64,000 bases of DNA from contig NC_009616.1 in NCBI RefSeq assembly GCF_000016905.1, positions 1,054,001-1,118,000 on the forward strand, written 5' to 3'. Within the stretch, counting starts at the first letter, position 1. Every line of letters begins with the position of its first letter. Positions 1 through 9,786 of this stretch are shown here, piece by piece. The translations under genes and the position numbers were made by a program. The notes below the pieces were generated by a model, which saw nothing but the letters and a program-made list of their open reading frames with translations, was not told the DNA's origin and did no database searches. The stretch is from Thermosipho melanesiensis BI429 (lineage in GTDB: Bacteria; Thermotogota; Thermotogae; Thermotogales; Fervidobacteriaceae).

Positions 1-361
1 TTGATTCGGCCACGAATCTTTCATAAGAATATTCGTTGTTGTTTAAGACTATAATATCCGAGTCTTGGAGTATATTTAGTTGCAATCTTCCGTCATAAAG
101 TACTACTTTCCCATTTGCCCTAACAACATTTCCAACATCTATTTTTGAATCGTTTTTTTCTGCGTTAAACCAATCAATAGCTCTTAATATGCCTGTTTTG
201 TCTTCAAATGTGATAAGTAGGTATTTTTGACCATTTTTATTTTCGAGCAGTCTTTTGCTTTTAACTTTTACTATTAATTCTACTTCGGAGTTAATGTAAT
301 TTTCTAGCTCTGAAATAAACGGTTCTTTAAATTTTTCAATTAATTCTTTAGGTAATTTCAA
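1..361 (-). CDS. OB-fold nucleic-acid-binding protein, N-terminal part
   Basis: Only the first 120 codons are in the window; the 3' end lies off the left edge. I start it at TTG 361, which overlaps the alr stop codon (TTGA) and has a GGGGTGG ribosome-binding site. The translation begins MKLPKELIEKFKEPF and continues with alternating beta-strand segments such as YLLITFEDKTGILRAIDWF and a VGNVVRANGKVVLYDGRLQL stretch. This looks like an OB-fold of the kind found at the N-terminus of YhaM-like 3'-5' exoribonucleases or HD-domain hydrolases. The catalytic part is not visible, so the enzymatic role is unknown. Translational coupling to alr is likely because of the overlap. Confidence 0.65.
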   Translation of the reverse strand, partial: MKLPKELIEKFKEPFISELENYINSEVELIVKVKSKRLLENKNGQKYLLITFEDKTGILRAIDWFNAEKNDSKIDVGNVVRANGKVVLYDGRLQLNILQDSDIIVLNNNEYSYERFVAES

Positions 362-1452
362 AGTTCCACCCCTTTGTATATTCTAGGTACTCTGCTTGAT
401 ATTCTGCATGTTACTTCATAATTTATACTTCCCACCTTTTGGGCTATTTCTTCTGCGGTGATTTTTTCATTTCCCTGGGAGCCGATTAGAACAACTTCAT
501 CACCTACTTGTACCTCGTCGTCCGCTTCAACTACGAATTGATCCATACATACCCTTCCCAAAATTTTCCTTCTTCTTCCCCTTATTAATACTTCTCCCAA
601 GTTTGATAGATGTCTCCAGTATCCATCTGCGTATCCCACGGGAATTGTTGCAACCTTCATCTTTTCTTTTGCTCTGAATGTTCTACCATAACTAATTGAT
701 TCCCCTGGTTCTATATGTTTTACATGAGAAACTATACTTTTCCAAGTAAGAACAGATTTTAAATTTTCATCTTTTACTTCATTACTTGGCATCAGTCCAT
801 AGCTTGCTATTCCTATTCTCACATAATTTTCAATTGGAACAATACCAAGAATAGCCCCCGCACTGTTGTTAACATGTTTTATTTTAACATTTAAATTTAA
901 TTCTGAGAATAACTTGTATTGTTTTTTGGTAAATAAAATATCTTCCTTTTTTGTGGAATCGGCCACTGCAAAATGTGTATATGCTCCTTCTACGATGAAT
1001 TCATTTTCAATCAAAGCATTGTAAAATTTTTTTGCATCTTTAGGCTTTATACCAACTCTATTCATTCCCGTGTCAACGTTTATATGTACCTTTGGCTTTT
1101 TCTTAAGTTTTTTGTAAAGTTCAAATTGTTCCCAAGAAAGCATGGTTATAGTTATGTTGTTTTCAACTGCAAGCTCTACAAAGTCTTTATCTATGTAATT
1201 AAAGACCAATATATCTGATTTTATACCATTCTTTCTTAAAGTTAAAGCTTCTTCTAGAAATGCAACTGCAAAATAGTCTATTCCATACTTTTCCGCTGCC
1301 TTTGCCAAGTATATTGCGCCATGCCCATATCCATCAGCCTTTATCACAGGCATTACTTTAGAAGGTGCACATTTTTCTTCGAAGTATTTTAGGTTGTGTA
1401 TATAATTTTTAAGGTCTATTTCTGCAAAAGTTCTTCTACTTTCCGTAAACAT
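358..1452 (-). CDS. alr: alanine racemase
   Basis: A 364-residue fold-type III PLP enzyme that interconverts L- and D-alanine for peptidoglycan. The PLP lysine is K38 in the motif VIKADGYGHG, and the second catalytic base is Y255 in SISYGRTF. VNVDTGMNRVG-like and RVCMDQ motifs are also present (HINVDTGMNRVGI, GRVCMDQFVV). Length is normal for the family. It overlaps the upstream membrane-protein gene by 37 bases and its stop overlaps the next start, so these minus-strand genes are probably one transcript. No defect is visible. Confidence 0.96.
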   Translation of the reverse strand: MFTESRRTFAEIDLKNYIHNLKYFEEKCAPSKVMPVIKADGYGHGAIYLAKAAEKYGIDYFAVAFLEEALTLRKNGIKSDILVFNYIDKDFVELAVENNITITMLSWEQFELYKKLKKKPKVHINVDTGMNRVGIKPKDAKKFYNALIENEFIVEGAYTHFAVADSTKKEDILFTKKQYKLFSELNLNVKIKHVNNSAGAILGIVPIENYVRIGIASYGLMPSNEVKDENLKSVLTWKSIVSHVKHIEPGESISYGRTFRAKEKMKVATIPVGYADGYWRHLSNLGEVLIRGRRRKILGRVCMDQFVVEADDEVQVGDEVVLIGSQGNEKITAEEIAQKVGSINYEVTCRISSRVPRIYKGVEL

Positions 1453-1754
1453 CCCCCCATTGGTGGAAAAGTATATTTTTTTCCTTCAGACCTAATTTTA
1501 ACACAAAAGTGGGAATATCTAAAATATTCTATTTTAGAGAGATCGAATTTTCTTTTGTAAAATATTGTATTTATCTCCAAGAAGTTCTCTTTTAATTTGG
1601 CGGAAAATGTAATTGTTTCTAAAAAGAGGGAAAAAATTACAAAGTAAGAAAAAAAAGTTACTAAGAAGATGTGGAGATTTATGGGAAGGAATAATATGTA
1701 GAATAGAAAGTAGTGTGAAATAACAAAAATTAAAATTGTTAAAATTCTATACAT
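1416..1754 (-). CDS. small membrane protein of unknown function
   Basis: A 112-residue protein with two hydrophobic segments in roughly the first 50 residues (ILTILIFVISHYFLFYILF and the following IFLVTFFSYFVIFSLFL) and then a soluble, basic, beta-rich tail with repeated short strands (FLEINTIFYKRKFDLSKIEYFRYS). The layout recalls small bacterial PH-like membrane proteins, but I do not recognise a family. The 3' end overlaps alr by 37 bases in another frame, and the gene sits just downstream of the rpmB terminator. The reading frame is plausible but its function is not known. Confidence 0.55.
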   Translation of the reverse strand: MYRILTILIFVISHYFLFYILFLPINLHIFLVTFFSYFVIFSLFLETITFSAKLKENFLEINTIFYKRKFDLSKIEYFRYSHFCVKIRSEGKKYTFPPMGGCLRKVEELLQK

Positions 1755-1779
1755 AAAACAAAGCGGGACTTCCCCGCTT
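1751..1779 (-). terminator. Rho-independent terminator of rpmB
   Basis: On the minus strand a 7-bp GC-rich stem (AAGCGGG / CCCGCTT, loop GAAGT) is followed by TGTTTTA. The stem overlaps the rpmB stop codon, so rpmB is probably a single-gene transcript. Confidence 0.75.
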
Positions 1780-1990
1780 ATTGTGCCTCCACCTTTGTAC
1801 TTACGTATCTTTTTACCTTACCTGCACTTAGACAATCTGTACAAACCCACATTCTTTTGATTTTTCCTTCGTCTGTTATTACTCTAACTTTTTGTAAATT
1901 TGGCTTAAACCATCTATTTGTTCTTCTGTTTGAGTGGGATACGTTCTTTCCAGTTACGGGTCCTTTTCCACATACTTGACATTTTGCCAT
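1778..1990 (-). CDS. rpmB: 50S ribosomal protein L28
   Basis: A 70-residue large-subunit ribosomal protein. The N-terminus [21 protein letters not shown] is typical of L28, including the CxxC pair (C4, C7), and a second CTDC motif lies near residues 50 to 53, so this is the four-cysteine, zinc-binding form. Basic residues throughout fit rRNA contact. It is flanked by its own good promoter and its own terminator, so it appears monocistronic, as in many bacteria. Start ATG 1990 has a GGGAGAAATG-type ribosome-binding site. Confidence 0.96.
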   Translation of the reverse strand: MAKCQVCGKGPVTGKNVSHSNRRTNRWFKPNLQKVRVITDEGKIKRMWVCTDCLSAGKVKRYVSTKVEAQ

Positions 1991-2047
1991 AGCATTTCTC
2001 CCCTTTCTTTTATTTTATTTAATATTGTCTACTCTAACACAAACTAT

Positions 2048-2076
2048 ATTTTACACTTTTGTTTTTAATGTGTCAA
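2048..2076 (-). promoter_or_regulatory. sigma-A promoter for rpmB
   Basis: On the minus strand a perfect TTGACA (2071 to 2076) is followed by a 17-base spacer and TAAAAT (2048 to 2053). It lies about 60 bases upstream of the rpmB start, with nothing else to drive. Confidence 0.8.
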
Positions 2077-2103
2077 TTTTTAAAATGTAAAAAATGTGTT
2101 TCA

Positions 2104-4668
2104 TTAATCAAAAACTCTAATGGCTTCTGATGCTTTTATCTTTTGTGCAAGGTTTGCAGGATAAATGGTGAAAATTCCCGTTATTAAATATACGCCTGAT
2201 ATGATGAGTATAATTTTCAACCAGGGAATTGTCATTTTAAAATCAGGTATTTCGGAAATTATCATTTTGGAAATATCGTTTATTATGAACATATTTGTAA
2301 AAAGTGCGGTGAGAATTGCAATGGAAACAATTAAAAAGGCTTCTGTTAGGAAGAATTTGAATATAATCTTTTTGTGTACACCTATGGCTTTTAAAGCACC
2401 AATTATTATTCTTCTTTCGTATACGTTTTTAAGGCTCAATATAGTTAGTCCTGAAAAACCGCTTATAAATCCAAAGTAGAAAAGTTGAATGGCTATGTTA
2501 ACAAAGTACCTTATTCCAGAAAATATTTTATCCAATTCTTCTGTGATGTACAAAGGAGAATCAAATTTTTCATATACAATTTGTTTTGCCTTATCTGCAT
2601 ATTCTTTTTTTATAACTCCGGCATATCCAGATAATGCTCCCGAAATTTTTTTGTCGTATACAAATAATCCGTCAAGTGGTACTAATAGTTCTTTGGGATC
2701 ATAGGTATTAGTAACTGTGAATTTTTCTGTAAATTTTGCACTAATACCTGGCAATATTCCCATTATTTTTATATTATATGTACCTTCTTTAAAAACCTTT
2801 TCATTTCCAATACCTTCTTTTAATTCCATTTTGGAAATATTTTTGTCACCTATCTTAAGGTTTTTATATATATCATCCGAAGCAAGGATGATAACTAAGT
2901 CTTTTTTGTTATCTATTTTGGCGTTAACGAGTTGTATTTTAGATATGTTTTCAAACATAGATTTAAACTTTTCATCTTCTGTGTAGTATGAAAATTTAAA
3001 GAAGCTCTTTAAAGGATTTTCTATTATTAAAAAATTATAGCCAAAAATACCAGTATCAAATTTTTGGTTTATGTAATCAAAAACACTAGTTGGAATTGTT
3101 GCAGTTAGTAATATAATTAAGGTGATTAATGTATATACGAAAAAGATTACGTAATTTCTCAATTTCTGTTTTTCTATATATGAGATTGATAAAATAGAGG
3201 GTATGTTGTATATCTTTCTAAGTAGGTATTTTATAAATGGTAAAATAGAAAATACCAAGTATATACTTCCTAGTAGGAATATGATAGAACGTGTAAGATA
3301 ATCCCAGTTAATTCCCGTTCCTATTTTTGTTAACGCTAATAAGATTGCCAATGTACCTGAGATTGCCTGTATGTAGTTTTTTCTGAAAAAGATTGGGATG
3401 ATTAAAATAGTGAAGATTAAAGTGTAAAATAAATTAAATGGTATGCTGATTATTAATATTCCAAACATTGCAAAGTAGAAAAACCTTTTTTTGGGAAGTA
3501 TTTCTGCATCTGAGAGTAAGATAACTGGTGATAATTTTGCAAAAGATATAGAACGTATGAGTAGTATAAATATTGGGACTATAATTGAAACTATGATACC
3601 CAAAATTATAGTTTTTAATGTGATATAAAATGGTATTTTTTCTGGAATTACAGTGTTTGAAGAAATAATTTCAGGTGCTTTGTTAACTAATCCCAAGAGA
3701 TATTTACCAAGGCCTATTCCAAATAACGCACCAACCAAAGATGAAAATAAGATGTAAAAGAATCCCTCTAAAAACAAAAGTAAACCTGTTTTATACTTTG
3801 AAGCTCCCAGTGCTCTCAACGTTCCAAACATTTTTCTTCTTTCTTCTGCTAGTACTCCAAAAAAGTTTGATATGAATAAAAAACTACTTAATAGTGCAAA
3901 ACCACTAAATCCTAAGAACAAATAACCTATTACCTTATTTAGTGGAGAGTATTTTAAGTTGTATTTTGTTGGAGTGGTTCTAAGGTTTAATTCTTTTGAG
4001 ATACTTTCGGCGATTTCTGGATGTTTTTTAATATCATTTCCCAAAGAAATAAACACCGTATTTGGTTCTTTGTATGTGTATATTTTAAGTTTTAATAATA
4101 AATCTTTAGGCATAAATATACTACCATTTGTCATGCCCGTTTCTCCACGAAAGTTTAATTCTTCAGAGCCGATGCCATCGATTTTTACGCTCTTTATACC
4201 ATTAACGGTAACAAGGTTTACGTAATCCCCTTGTTTTATATTTAACGTATTTGCAAGGTCTTTCGAGAGAATTACACCTGAAACGTTCTTTTTAGAAAAC
4301 TTTGAAAAACTTTCATCGTAACCTATTGCAAATACATCTGCAAAGTTATTACCGTATTTTATCCTTGTGGACACTAGCTCAACAAATACGTAATCCTTGA
4401 TTTTATTTGTTGACTTTAGATAACTTAACATTTGACTTATTTTATTTACGTCAAGTGTTCTAGGGAAAAAGAATGTATCACTTTTATCTTTTGCAACGAT
4501 ATCTATGTTTCCAAAGTTGTTTTTGATTTTCTGGGCAAACCAGTTATCAACGGAATCATTTAGTGATAGTGCTCCTACCACTAGCATAGTTGCTATCATA
4601 CTTCCTAAGATTACCAAAAGTGATGTTTTCCAATTTTTAATAATATTTCTAACTGGTATCTTTACCAT
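2104..4668 (-). CDS. FtsX-like ABC transporter permease
   Basis: About 854 residues. It opens with a cytoplasmic basic stretch and a membrane helix (WKTSLLVILGSMIATMLVVG), followed by an extracytoplasmic MacB-like domain of about 200 residues. A cluster of helices around residues 250 to 480 includes the FtsX signature region (RRKMFGTLRALGASKYKTGLL). After a second extracytoplasmic domain comes another FtsX repeat near the C-terminus (ERRIIIGALKAIGVHKKIIFK). This duplicated layout fits large permeases of the LolC/MacB/YknZ superfamily; the substrate is unknown. No ATPase partner is adjacent. I prefer ATG 4668 to GTG 4677, because the GTG lies within the TAGGTGA ribosome-binding site. It follows rpoD without a gap. 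Confidence 0.85.
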   Translation of the reverse strand: MVKIPVRNIIKNWKTSLLVILGSMIATMLVVGALSLNDSVDNWFAQKIKNNFGNIDIVAKDKSDTFFFPRTLDVNKISQMLSYLKSTNKIKDYVFVELVSTRIKYGNNFADVFAIGYDESFSKFSKKNVSGVILSKDLANTLNIKQGDYVNLVTVNGIKSVKIDGIGSEELNFRGETGMTNGSIFMPKDLLLKLKIYTYKEPNTVFISLGNDIKKHPEIAESISKELNLRTTPTKYNLKYSPLNKVIGYLFLGFSGFALLSSFLFISNFFGVLAEERRKMFGTLRALGASKYKTGLLLFLEGFFYILFSSLVGALFGIGLGKYLLGLVNKAPEIISSNTVIPEKIPFYITLKTIILGIIVSIIVPIFILLIRSISFAKLSPVILLSDAEILPKKRFFYFAMFGILIISIPFNLFYTLIFTILIIPIFFRKNYIQAISGTLAILLALTKIGTGINWDYLTRSIIFLLGSIYLVFSILPFIKYLLRKIYNIPSILSISYIEKQKLRNYVIFFVYTLITLIILLTATIPTSVFDYINQKFDTGIFGYNFLIIENPLKSFFKFSYYTEDEKFKSMFENISKIQLVNAKIDNKKDLVIILASDDIYKNLKIGDKNISKMELKEGIGNEKVFKEGTYNIKIMGILPGISAKFTEKFTVTNTYDPKELLVPLDGLFVYDKKISGALSGYAGVIKKEYADKAKQIVYEKFDSPLYITEELDKIFSGIRYFVNIAIQLFYFGFISGFSGLTILSLKNVYERRIIIGALKAIGVHKKIIFKFFLTEAFLIVSIAILTALFTNMFIINDISKMIISEIPDFKMTIPWLKIILIISGVYLITGIFTIYPANLAQKIKASEAIRVFD

Positions 4669-4677
4669 AATTTTCAC

Positions 4678-5790
4678 CTAGGATTCGTCGGACATTTTAA
4701 ATAGGAGTTTTAAATATCTACTTCTCGATGGGTGTCTTAGTTTTCTTAATGCTTTAACTTCAATTTGCCTTATTCTCTCCCTAGTTACATTAAAATATTG
4801 CCCCACTTCTTCTAATGTTTTTGATTTTCCGTCTATTAGTCCATATCTCATTTTTAAAACTAATTTTTCTCTATCATTTAACGTTTCCAGTACTTTTTCT
4901 ACTTCTTCACGTATTAACATTCTCATAGCTTCTTTTTTAGGGGATGCAATACTTTCATCGGCCACAAAATCCCCTACAGTTGAGTCTTCATCTTCACCAA
5001 CTGGTGCTTCAAGTGATGTGGTTTCTTTTGCCGCTTGAAGTATTTCTTCAACCTTTTCAACGGGTTTTCCTATTATTTTTGCAAGTTCTTCAATGGGGAT
5101 TTCCGTTCCGTGTTGTTGATAATAGTCTCTCATGATTTTTTGGACTTTATTTATAGTTTCCACCATGTGTACTGGGACCCTGATGGTTCTTGCTTGGTCT
5201 GCAATAGCCCTTGTTATGGCTTGTCTTATCCACCATGTTGCATATGTGGAGAATTTGTATCCTTTCTTCCAATCGAATTTTTCCACAGCCTTTAACAAAC
5301 CAACATTTCCTTCTTGGATGAGATCTAAGAAAGAAAGGCCTTTTCCTACATATCTTTTTGCTATACTTACCACAAGTCTTAAGTTTGATTCAACTAGCTT
5401 TTGCTTTGCCCTTTCATCTCCTTGCTGAGCACGTCTTGCAAGTTCTCTTTCCATAGATTGGCTGAGTAGAGGAATTTTTCCAATATCCTTTAGGTACATT
5501 TTAATAAGGTCTTTTGTTGCCATGTTGTCGTAAAATCTTGGAGATTCTTCAAGAAAATCTTCAAGTGATACATCTTCTATCTGTTCTTGGGGATTATTTT
5601 CCGTAATTAATATGTTGTTTTTTTCCAATTCTTCGTATACTTTTTCGAGTATATTACCATCAAAATCATCTATCTTTTCAGGAGGTAACATTTTATCTAT
5701 ATCGTCGTATGTTACAAACCCCTTTTCCTTTCCTACTTTTATTAACTTTTCAATCTGCTTTTCAATGGAAAATCCCTTTGTTTTTGCCAT
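4678..5790 (-). CDS. rpoD: primary sigma factor SigA/RpoD
   Basis: A 370-residue housekeeping sigma-70 factor. A short region 1.1-like helical N-terminus is followed by region 1.2 ([19 protein letters not shown]). Region 2 reads [20 protein letters not shown] with the -10-binding [13 protein letters not shown] segment, then region 3 follows. Region 4 has the -35-binding helix-turn-helix [20 protein letters not shown] and a [12 protein letters not shown] tail. It lacks the large non-conserved insert seen in E. coli, as expected outside Proteobacteria. It is translated from the dnaG transcript: the SD lies inside the last codons of dnaG, and a small hairpin may mask it. Confidence 0.97.
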   Translation of the reverse strand: MAKTKGFSIEKQIEKLIKVGKEKGFVTYDDIDKMLPPEKIDDFDGNILEKVYEELEKNNILITENNPQEQIEDVSLEDFLEESPRFYDNMATKDLIKMYLKDIGKIPLLSQSMERELARRAQQGDERAKQKLVESNLRLVVSIAKRYVGKGLSFLDLIQEGNVGLLKAVEKFDWKKGYKFSTYATWWIRQAITRAIADQARTIRVPVHMVETINKVQKIMRDYYQQHGTEIPIEELAKIIGKPVEKVEEILQAAKETTSLEAPVGEDEDSTVGDFVADESIASPKKEAMRMLIREEVEKVLETLNDREKLVLKMRYGLIDGKSKTLEEVGQYFNVTRERIRQIEVKALRKLRHPSRSRYLKLLFKMSDES

Positions 5791-5791
5791 C

Positions 5792-5806
5792 AGGAGTTCA
5801 CCTCCT
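5792..5806 (-). promoter_or_regulatory. hairpin covering the rpoD ribosome-binding site
   Basis: In the mRNA, AGGAG (part of the rpoD Shine-Dalgarno and of the dnaG stop region) can pair with CTCCT just before the ATG, with a five-base loop GTGAA. It is only 5 bp, so it may not hold at high growth temperature. Confidence 0.35.
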
Positions 5807-7390
5807 AATATTTTTAAGCTTTCTTACAAGCTCTATTCTCGTATTGAGAAGAAGTCTTTTTTCAGAAGGATCTTTTGAGTTTTTTATGTATTCGTCAATT
5901 TCTTCCAACCTTTTTTCGAGGCTTTTTTCTTGTATTTTTTTCTTTATTTCTTCTATATACTCTTCGTTTATTTCAACATGTTTCATTTTTTCAAGTACTT
6001 CTTTTATATACTCTTGCAGTTTTTTAGACAAATTCTCAAAAGAAAAGTTTTTTAAGTGTTTTAGAATTTCTAGTGAACGATTATTTAAAATCTTAGGGTC
6101 AATTTCTAGATCAATTTCGGGATAGTTTATGAGAATGTAGATTATTACATCATCTAGAGAAAAATTGCTTTTTTTAACAATTTTTGTGGTGGAAAGACTA
6201 CTTCCCGAGATTTCTTTTACAACACTTTGGAAAATTTCCAATCTTTTTGGAAAATTTTTAAACAAATTTTCCCAATTTTTTATTTCTTTTAAAAAGAGCT
6301 GAATGGCGTTTGGATTTTCAAAGTTATATTTTTTACTCAAAGCAATAGGTATAAATTTTTCCGCAGGTATTGCTTCTTTAATAAAGTTGTACAATCCTTC
6401 TTTTCCATTTGTTCTGTAAATTTCATCTGGATCTTTTTCTGCAGATTTATTTGCAACCATTACATTAAAGCCCATGAGAACTAATATTTTAATACTTTGG
6501 AGAGCTGCCTTTAATCCTGCAGCATCTGTGTCAAATGAAAGTACCACGTTTGATGTTATTTTTTTCAATTTAAATGCATGAAATTTAGTAAATGCAGTTC
6601 CAAGTGTTGCTACTGCATTTGTTATATCTGCTCTATGGAATGCAAGTGCATCAAAGTAACCTTCACAGATAATGGCAAAGTCTGCAATTTTAATTTGATC
6701 TTTTGCTCTGTCAAGTAAAAAGAGTGTTTTTGATTTTTTGAAAAAATCCGTTTCAAAGGAGTTCAAATACTTTGGTTGTCCTTCACCTAGAAGTCTTCCA
6801 CCAAAGGCTATTATCCTACCATTCTCATCTTTTATGGGAATAATTAACCTTCCCTCAAATAAATCTTTTGTAGAGAAACCAAACTTTTTCAAAATTTTTA
6901 TTCCCAAATTTTCTGCAACTTTTTGTGGGATTTTTGAATTTAAAGGGGAGAATCCAAACTCATACTTTAGTATCTCTTCAGCTGTAAAGCTCCTTTTTTG
7001 CAGATATTCTACAGCTATTGAATTTTTTTGTAGGTGTTTTTTGTATTCTTCGTGTATTAGTTCATAGAGTCTATAATATAACTGTTGAAAAGATGAAACT
7101 TTGACATCAACTTTTATTCCAACTTCTTTTGCAAGCTTTTTAACCGCTTCACTGAAAGATATGTTCTCTATTTCTTCTAGAAACTTAATAACATCCCCAG
7201 ACGCTCCACATCCAAAACAGTGGTAGGTCTTGAAGGATGGATTCACATAAAAAGATGGTGTAGTTTCGGTGTGAAATGGACAGAGACCACGATAATTATT
7301 TCCTACCTTTTGTAGGCTTACATATCGGGAAACAAATTCCACAATATCTATTTTTGATTTAATTTCTTCAATAACTTGTTTTGGGAACAT
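5798..7390 (-). CDS. dnaG: DNA primase
   Basis: A 530-residue replicative primase. The N-terminal CHC2 zinc-binding domain carries C37, H40, C58 and C61 ([11 protein letters not shown] and [10 protein letters not shown]). The RNA polymerase core with the TOPRIM fold follows, with [13 protein letters not shown] near residue 240 and the acidic [11 protein letters not shown] motif near residue 290. The C-terminal helicase-interaction region is short and rich in Lys and Glu. The 3' end abuts rpoD, an arrangement found in many bacteria (the macromolecular synthesis operon). A terminator after rpsI lies just upstream. Confidence 0.96.
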   Translation of the reverse strand: MFPKQVIEEIKSKIDIVEFVSRYVSLQKVGNNYRGLCPFHTETTPSFYVNPSFKTYHCFGCGASGDVIKFLEEIENISFSEAVKKLAKEVGIKVDVKVSSFQQLYYRLYELIHEEYKKHLQKNSIAVEYLQKRSFTAEEILKYEFGFSPLNSKIPQKVAENLGIKILKKFGFSTKDLFEGRLIIPIKDENGRIIAFGGRLLGEGQPKYLNSFETDFFKKSKTLFLLDRAKDQIKIADFAIICEGYFDALAFHRADITNAVATLGTAFTKFHAFKLKKITSNVVLSFDTDAAGLKAALQSIKILVLMGFNVMVANKSAEKDPDEIYRTNGKEGLYNFIKEAIPAEKFIPIALSKKYNFENPNAIQLFLKEIKNWENLFKNFPKRLEIFQSVVKEISGSSLSTTKIVKKSNFSLDDVIIYILINYPEIDLEIDPKILNNRSLEILKHLKNFSFENLSKKLQEYIKEVLEKMKHVEINEEYIEEIKKKIQEKSLEKRLEEIDEYIKNSKDPSEKRLLLNTRIELVRKLKNIRR

Positions 7391-7411
7391 AAATCACCTC
7401 TTTAAGAGAAG

Positions 7412-7438
7412 CAAAAATGCGGCAGCAAACATGCTGCC
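7412..7438 (-). terminator. terminator or attenuator between rpsI and dnaG
   Basis: On the minus strand a 7-bp stem GGCAGCA / TGCTGCC with a four-base loop is followed by GCATTTTTG. It ends the ribosomal-protein part of the cluster; some read-through into dnaG and rpoD is possible because no clear promoter is visible in the 57-base gap. Confidence 0.7.
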
Positions 7439-7447
7439 ACAGGGGTA

Positions 7448-7846
7448 TTAACGTTTGGAGAATTGGGGTGCACGTCTTGCTTTTCTGAGACCGTATTTTT
7501 TCCTTTCCACCATTCTGGGATCTCTTGTTAGCATACCTTTTTCTTTTAATGTTGGTCTTAAATCCGCGTTGTATTGTAACAATGCCCTTGCTATACCAAG
7601 TCTAATAGCTCCTGCTTGTCCTGATTTTCCTCCACCATTAACCCTTATCATTATATCAAATGAGCCTTCTAAGCCAGTAACTTTTAATGGTTCCATTGCG
7701 TGGAGCGTCCATACGGAGTTCTTGAGATATCCGTTTAAATCTTCATATTCTTTATTATTAACAACAACTTTTCCATTGCCTTCTTTTAAATAAACCCTTG
7801 CAACAGAGGTTTTTCTTCTTCCAGTGCCCATGTAATATTCAGCCAT
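7448..7846 (-). CDS. rpsI: 30S ribosomal protein S9
   Basis: A 132-residue small-subunit protein. It begins [19 protein letters not shown], has the [23 protein letters not shown] core, and ends with the basic tail [14 protein letters not shown] that reaches into the P site. Length is normal. It lies 15 bases downstream of rplM, the usual rplM-rpsI pair, and has a GGAGGGG ribosome-binding site. Confidence 0.97.
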   Translation of the reverse strand: MAEYYMGTGRRKTSVARVYLKEGNGKVVVNNKEYEDLNGYLKNSVWTLHAMEPLKVTGLEGSFDIMIRVNGGGKSGQAGAIRLGIARALLQYNADLRPTLKEKGMLTRDPRMVERKKYGLRKARRAPQFSKR

Positions 7847-7861
7847 GTCAACCCCTCCTTA

Positions 7862-8311
7862 TTAAAAACTCAATTCAACTGGTTTTTGTGCTTGATGAGG
7901 ATGTTCTGAACCAGCGTATATTTTTAATCTTTTTAACGCCCTTCTTCCAAGTATTGTTTTTGGAAGCATTCTTTTTACTGCAAGTTGTATTAATTTTTCT
8001 GGATTTCTTTGGAGTAATTGTTTTGCGGAAAATTCTTTAATTCCACCTGGATATCCTGAGTGTCTGTAGTATATCTTTTGAGTCCATTTTTTTCCGGTGA
8101 GATTTATTTTGTCTGCGTTTATAACAACAACGAAATTACCACAGTCAACGTGAGGAGTCCAATTCGGTTTGTTTTTTCCCATTAAAACAGTTGCTATTCT
8201 AGTAGCAAGTCTTCCAAGTGTTTGGCCTTCCGCATCTACAAGGTACCAATCTCTCTGTACTTCTTCTTTTTTTAAAAGTGTTGTTTTTTGTATAGGCAAA
8301 GGTCTTGCCAT
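7862..8311 (-). CDS. rplM: 50S ribosomal protein L13
   Basis: A 149-residue large-subunit protein. It carries the L13 landmarks [37 protein letters not shown] and [10 protein letters not shown], with [21 protein letters not shown] near the end. I start at ATG 8311 because a strong GGAGGGAGGAA ribosome-binding site precedes it by the right distance; the longer in-frame start at 8353 would add residues unlike L13 and overlap ribU. It is co-transcribed with rpsI. Confidence 0.97.
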   Translation of the reverse strand: MARPLPIQKTTLLKKEEVQRDWYLVDAEGQTLGRLATRIATVLMGKNKPNWTPHVDCGNFVVVINADKINLTGKKWTQKIYYRHSGYPGGIKEFSAKQLLQRNPEKLIQLAVKRMLPKTILGRRALKRLKIYAGSEHPHQAQKPVELSF

Positions 8312-8327
8312 TGTTATTCCTCCCTCC

Positions 8328-8861
8328 TTATATTTTCCTTTCATCAGGTTCAAGTATACCTCTAACTCTTTTGTGGATTATTACGTTTATAACCGAGTCT
8401 ATGGAAAATTTTATTGCATTAAAACCTATTATCCATGGAAGTAATTTAAAAACTTCAGATAATGGTACTTTCCAGTAATACGGTACAACTACCATATTTA
8501 AAAGAGCCATTCCACCGGTTGCGGCGACAATCCCTATAACATAACCTAATATTTCTCTAAATTTTCCTTTGTTTGCGTAAATTAGTGCAGCTGGTACTAT
8601 AAAGAGTGCTCCTGCGGCGAAGTTCATGGCAATTCCAACTATATCTCCCGATTTAAATATGAAAAATAGTATATCTTTTATTGCCAAAACTATTATCCCA
8701 ATTGTCGGAGAATATATAAAAGCAACTAACAATGCAAGTATGTCACTAGGGTCGTATTTTAGAAAATTTACTGTGGGAAATATTGGAAATTCTATATACA
8801 TTACTACAAATGCAAGTGCAGCAAACACCCCTATAATTGCCACTTTTTTGGCGTTTTTCAT
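8328..8861 (-). CDS. ribU: riboflavin ECF transporter S component (RibU-like)
   Basis: A 177-residue integral membrane protein with about six hydrophobic helices and no long loops. The N-terminal [22 protein letters not shown] is a typical S-component start. [16 protein letters not shown] and the C-terminal [20 protein letters not shown] match the riboflavin-type S component. It would capture the vitamin and work with a shared EcfAAT energising module, which is not in this window. Its place between rplM and rpmA matches my memory of the Thermotoga gene order. No riboswitch is visible in the 11-base upstream gap. Confidence 0.82.
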   Translation of the reverse strand: MKNAKKVAIIGVFAALAFVVMYIEFPIFPTVNFLKYDPSDILALLVAFIYSPTIGIIVLAIKDILFFIFKSGDIVGIAMNFAAGALFIVPAALIYANKGKFREILGYVIGIVAATGGMALLNMVVVPYYWKVPLSEVFKLLPWIIGFNAIKFSIDSVINVIIHKRVRGILEPDERKI

Positions 8862-8872
8862 AGTTTTCCCCC

Positions 8873-9133
8873 TTAGTGAACACTTACATATTTCCTGTTA
8901 TTTCTTACTTCAAATTTTACCGTTCCGTCTTTTAATGCGAATAATGTGAAGTCTCTTCCCATTCCTACATTTTTACCGGGCCAAAATTTTGTTCCCCTTT
9001 GCCGTACAATTATAGTTCCAGCTTTAACTTTTTGACCATCACCTTTTTTTACACCAAGATACTTTGGATTACTATCACGACCATTTCTTGCTGTACTACT
9101 TTTTGCAAAGAGTTGTATATCAATTCTCATCAT
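8873..9133 (-). CDS. rpmA: 50S ribosomal protein L27 with cleavable leader
   Basis: An 86-residue L27. The body has the usual [27 protein letters not shown]-type core and [11 protein letters not shown]. The first nine residues, MMRIDIQLF, form a short leader ending in F before AKSS, the type of site cut by Prp protease in Firmicutes and relatives; prp itself overlaps this gene upstream. Mature L27 would start at A10. Note that the residues after the cut are [15 protein letters not shown] rather than the commoner AHKKGxGSxxNGRDS, so this L27 has a shortened N-terminal arm. The start may be ATG 9133 or 9130. Confidence 0.95.
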   Translation of the reverse strand: MMRIDIQLFAKSSTARNGRDSNPKYLGVKKGDGQKVKAGTIIVRQRGTKFWPGKNVGMGRDFTLFALKDGTVKFEVRNNRKYVSVH

Positions 9134-9431
9134 TGTTCACCTCCGTTTTTAGAAATTTTGGAAATTGGTCTGAAAGATCCATGAGTGTCTCAAGCAATTC
9201 TTTAACAAATATTTGCGAAATTTCATTTTGTTTGATATCTTCTACCTTAAGATATCCTTCTTTTATTAACACCTTTGCTCCTTGTTTTTCCAAAAATCTA
9301 GCGGTATGTTGCGTAACGGTGCTTACTGAGGCACATATAATATCTTCTCCTTTTTTTCCGTACATTGCATGTCCCGTTATCAAGAATTTTTCAAATACCC
9401 CGTTCCTTTTGTAAAAATTACACTTAATCAT
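9120..9431 (-). CDS. prp: ribosomal-processing cysteine protease Prp
   Basis: A 103-residue protease of the YsxB/Prp family. The catalytic His is H21 in ITGHAMYG and the catalytic Cys is C33 in [13 protein letters not shown]; both motifs are intact. It removes the N-terminal leader of L27, which is encoded next to it and overlaps its 3' end by 14 bases. Its start overlaps the end of rplU by four bases. The order rplU-prp-rpmA is the standard arrangement where L27 carries a leader. Confidence 0.94.
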
Positions 9432-9748
9432 TTTACTTCAATATTTTCAACTTTAATAGCGGTGTACCATTGTCTGTGACCCTTAATTCTTTTGTAGTTC
9501 TTTCTTGGTCTAAATTTTCCGACGAGTACCTTTCTTGCCCTGCCGTGTTCCACAATGGTTCCCGTAATAGATACATTTTCAAGGTATGGTTTTCCTACTA
9601 ATAGTTTTCCTTCATCTGTCTTTACCATCAATACCTTGTCAAGAGTTATGGCCTCACCTTCGTTTTTTCCCAAAATCCTTTCGGTGAAAAATACCTTTCC
9701 TGGTTCAACACGATACTGTTTGCCACCGCTTTCAACAATAGCGTACAC
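9428..9748 (-). CDS. rplU: 50S ribosomal protein L21
   Basis: A 106-residue large-subunit protein with the opening [18 protein letters not shown], the middle [20 protein letters not shown], and the C-terminal [11 protein letters not shown] tail. I choose GTG 9748 as start: the alternative GTG 9757 lies inside the GAGGAGGTG ribosome-binding site, which is correctly spaced only for 9748. It heads the minus-strand cluster; a structured leader and a promoter lie upstream. Confidence 0.96.
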
Positions 9749-9786
9749 AAAGTTCACCTCCTCGATGTTTTTGAAATAAACAACCG

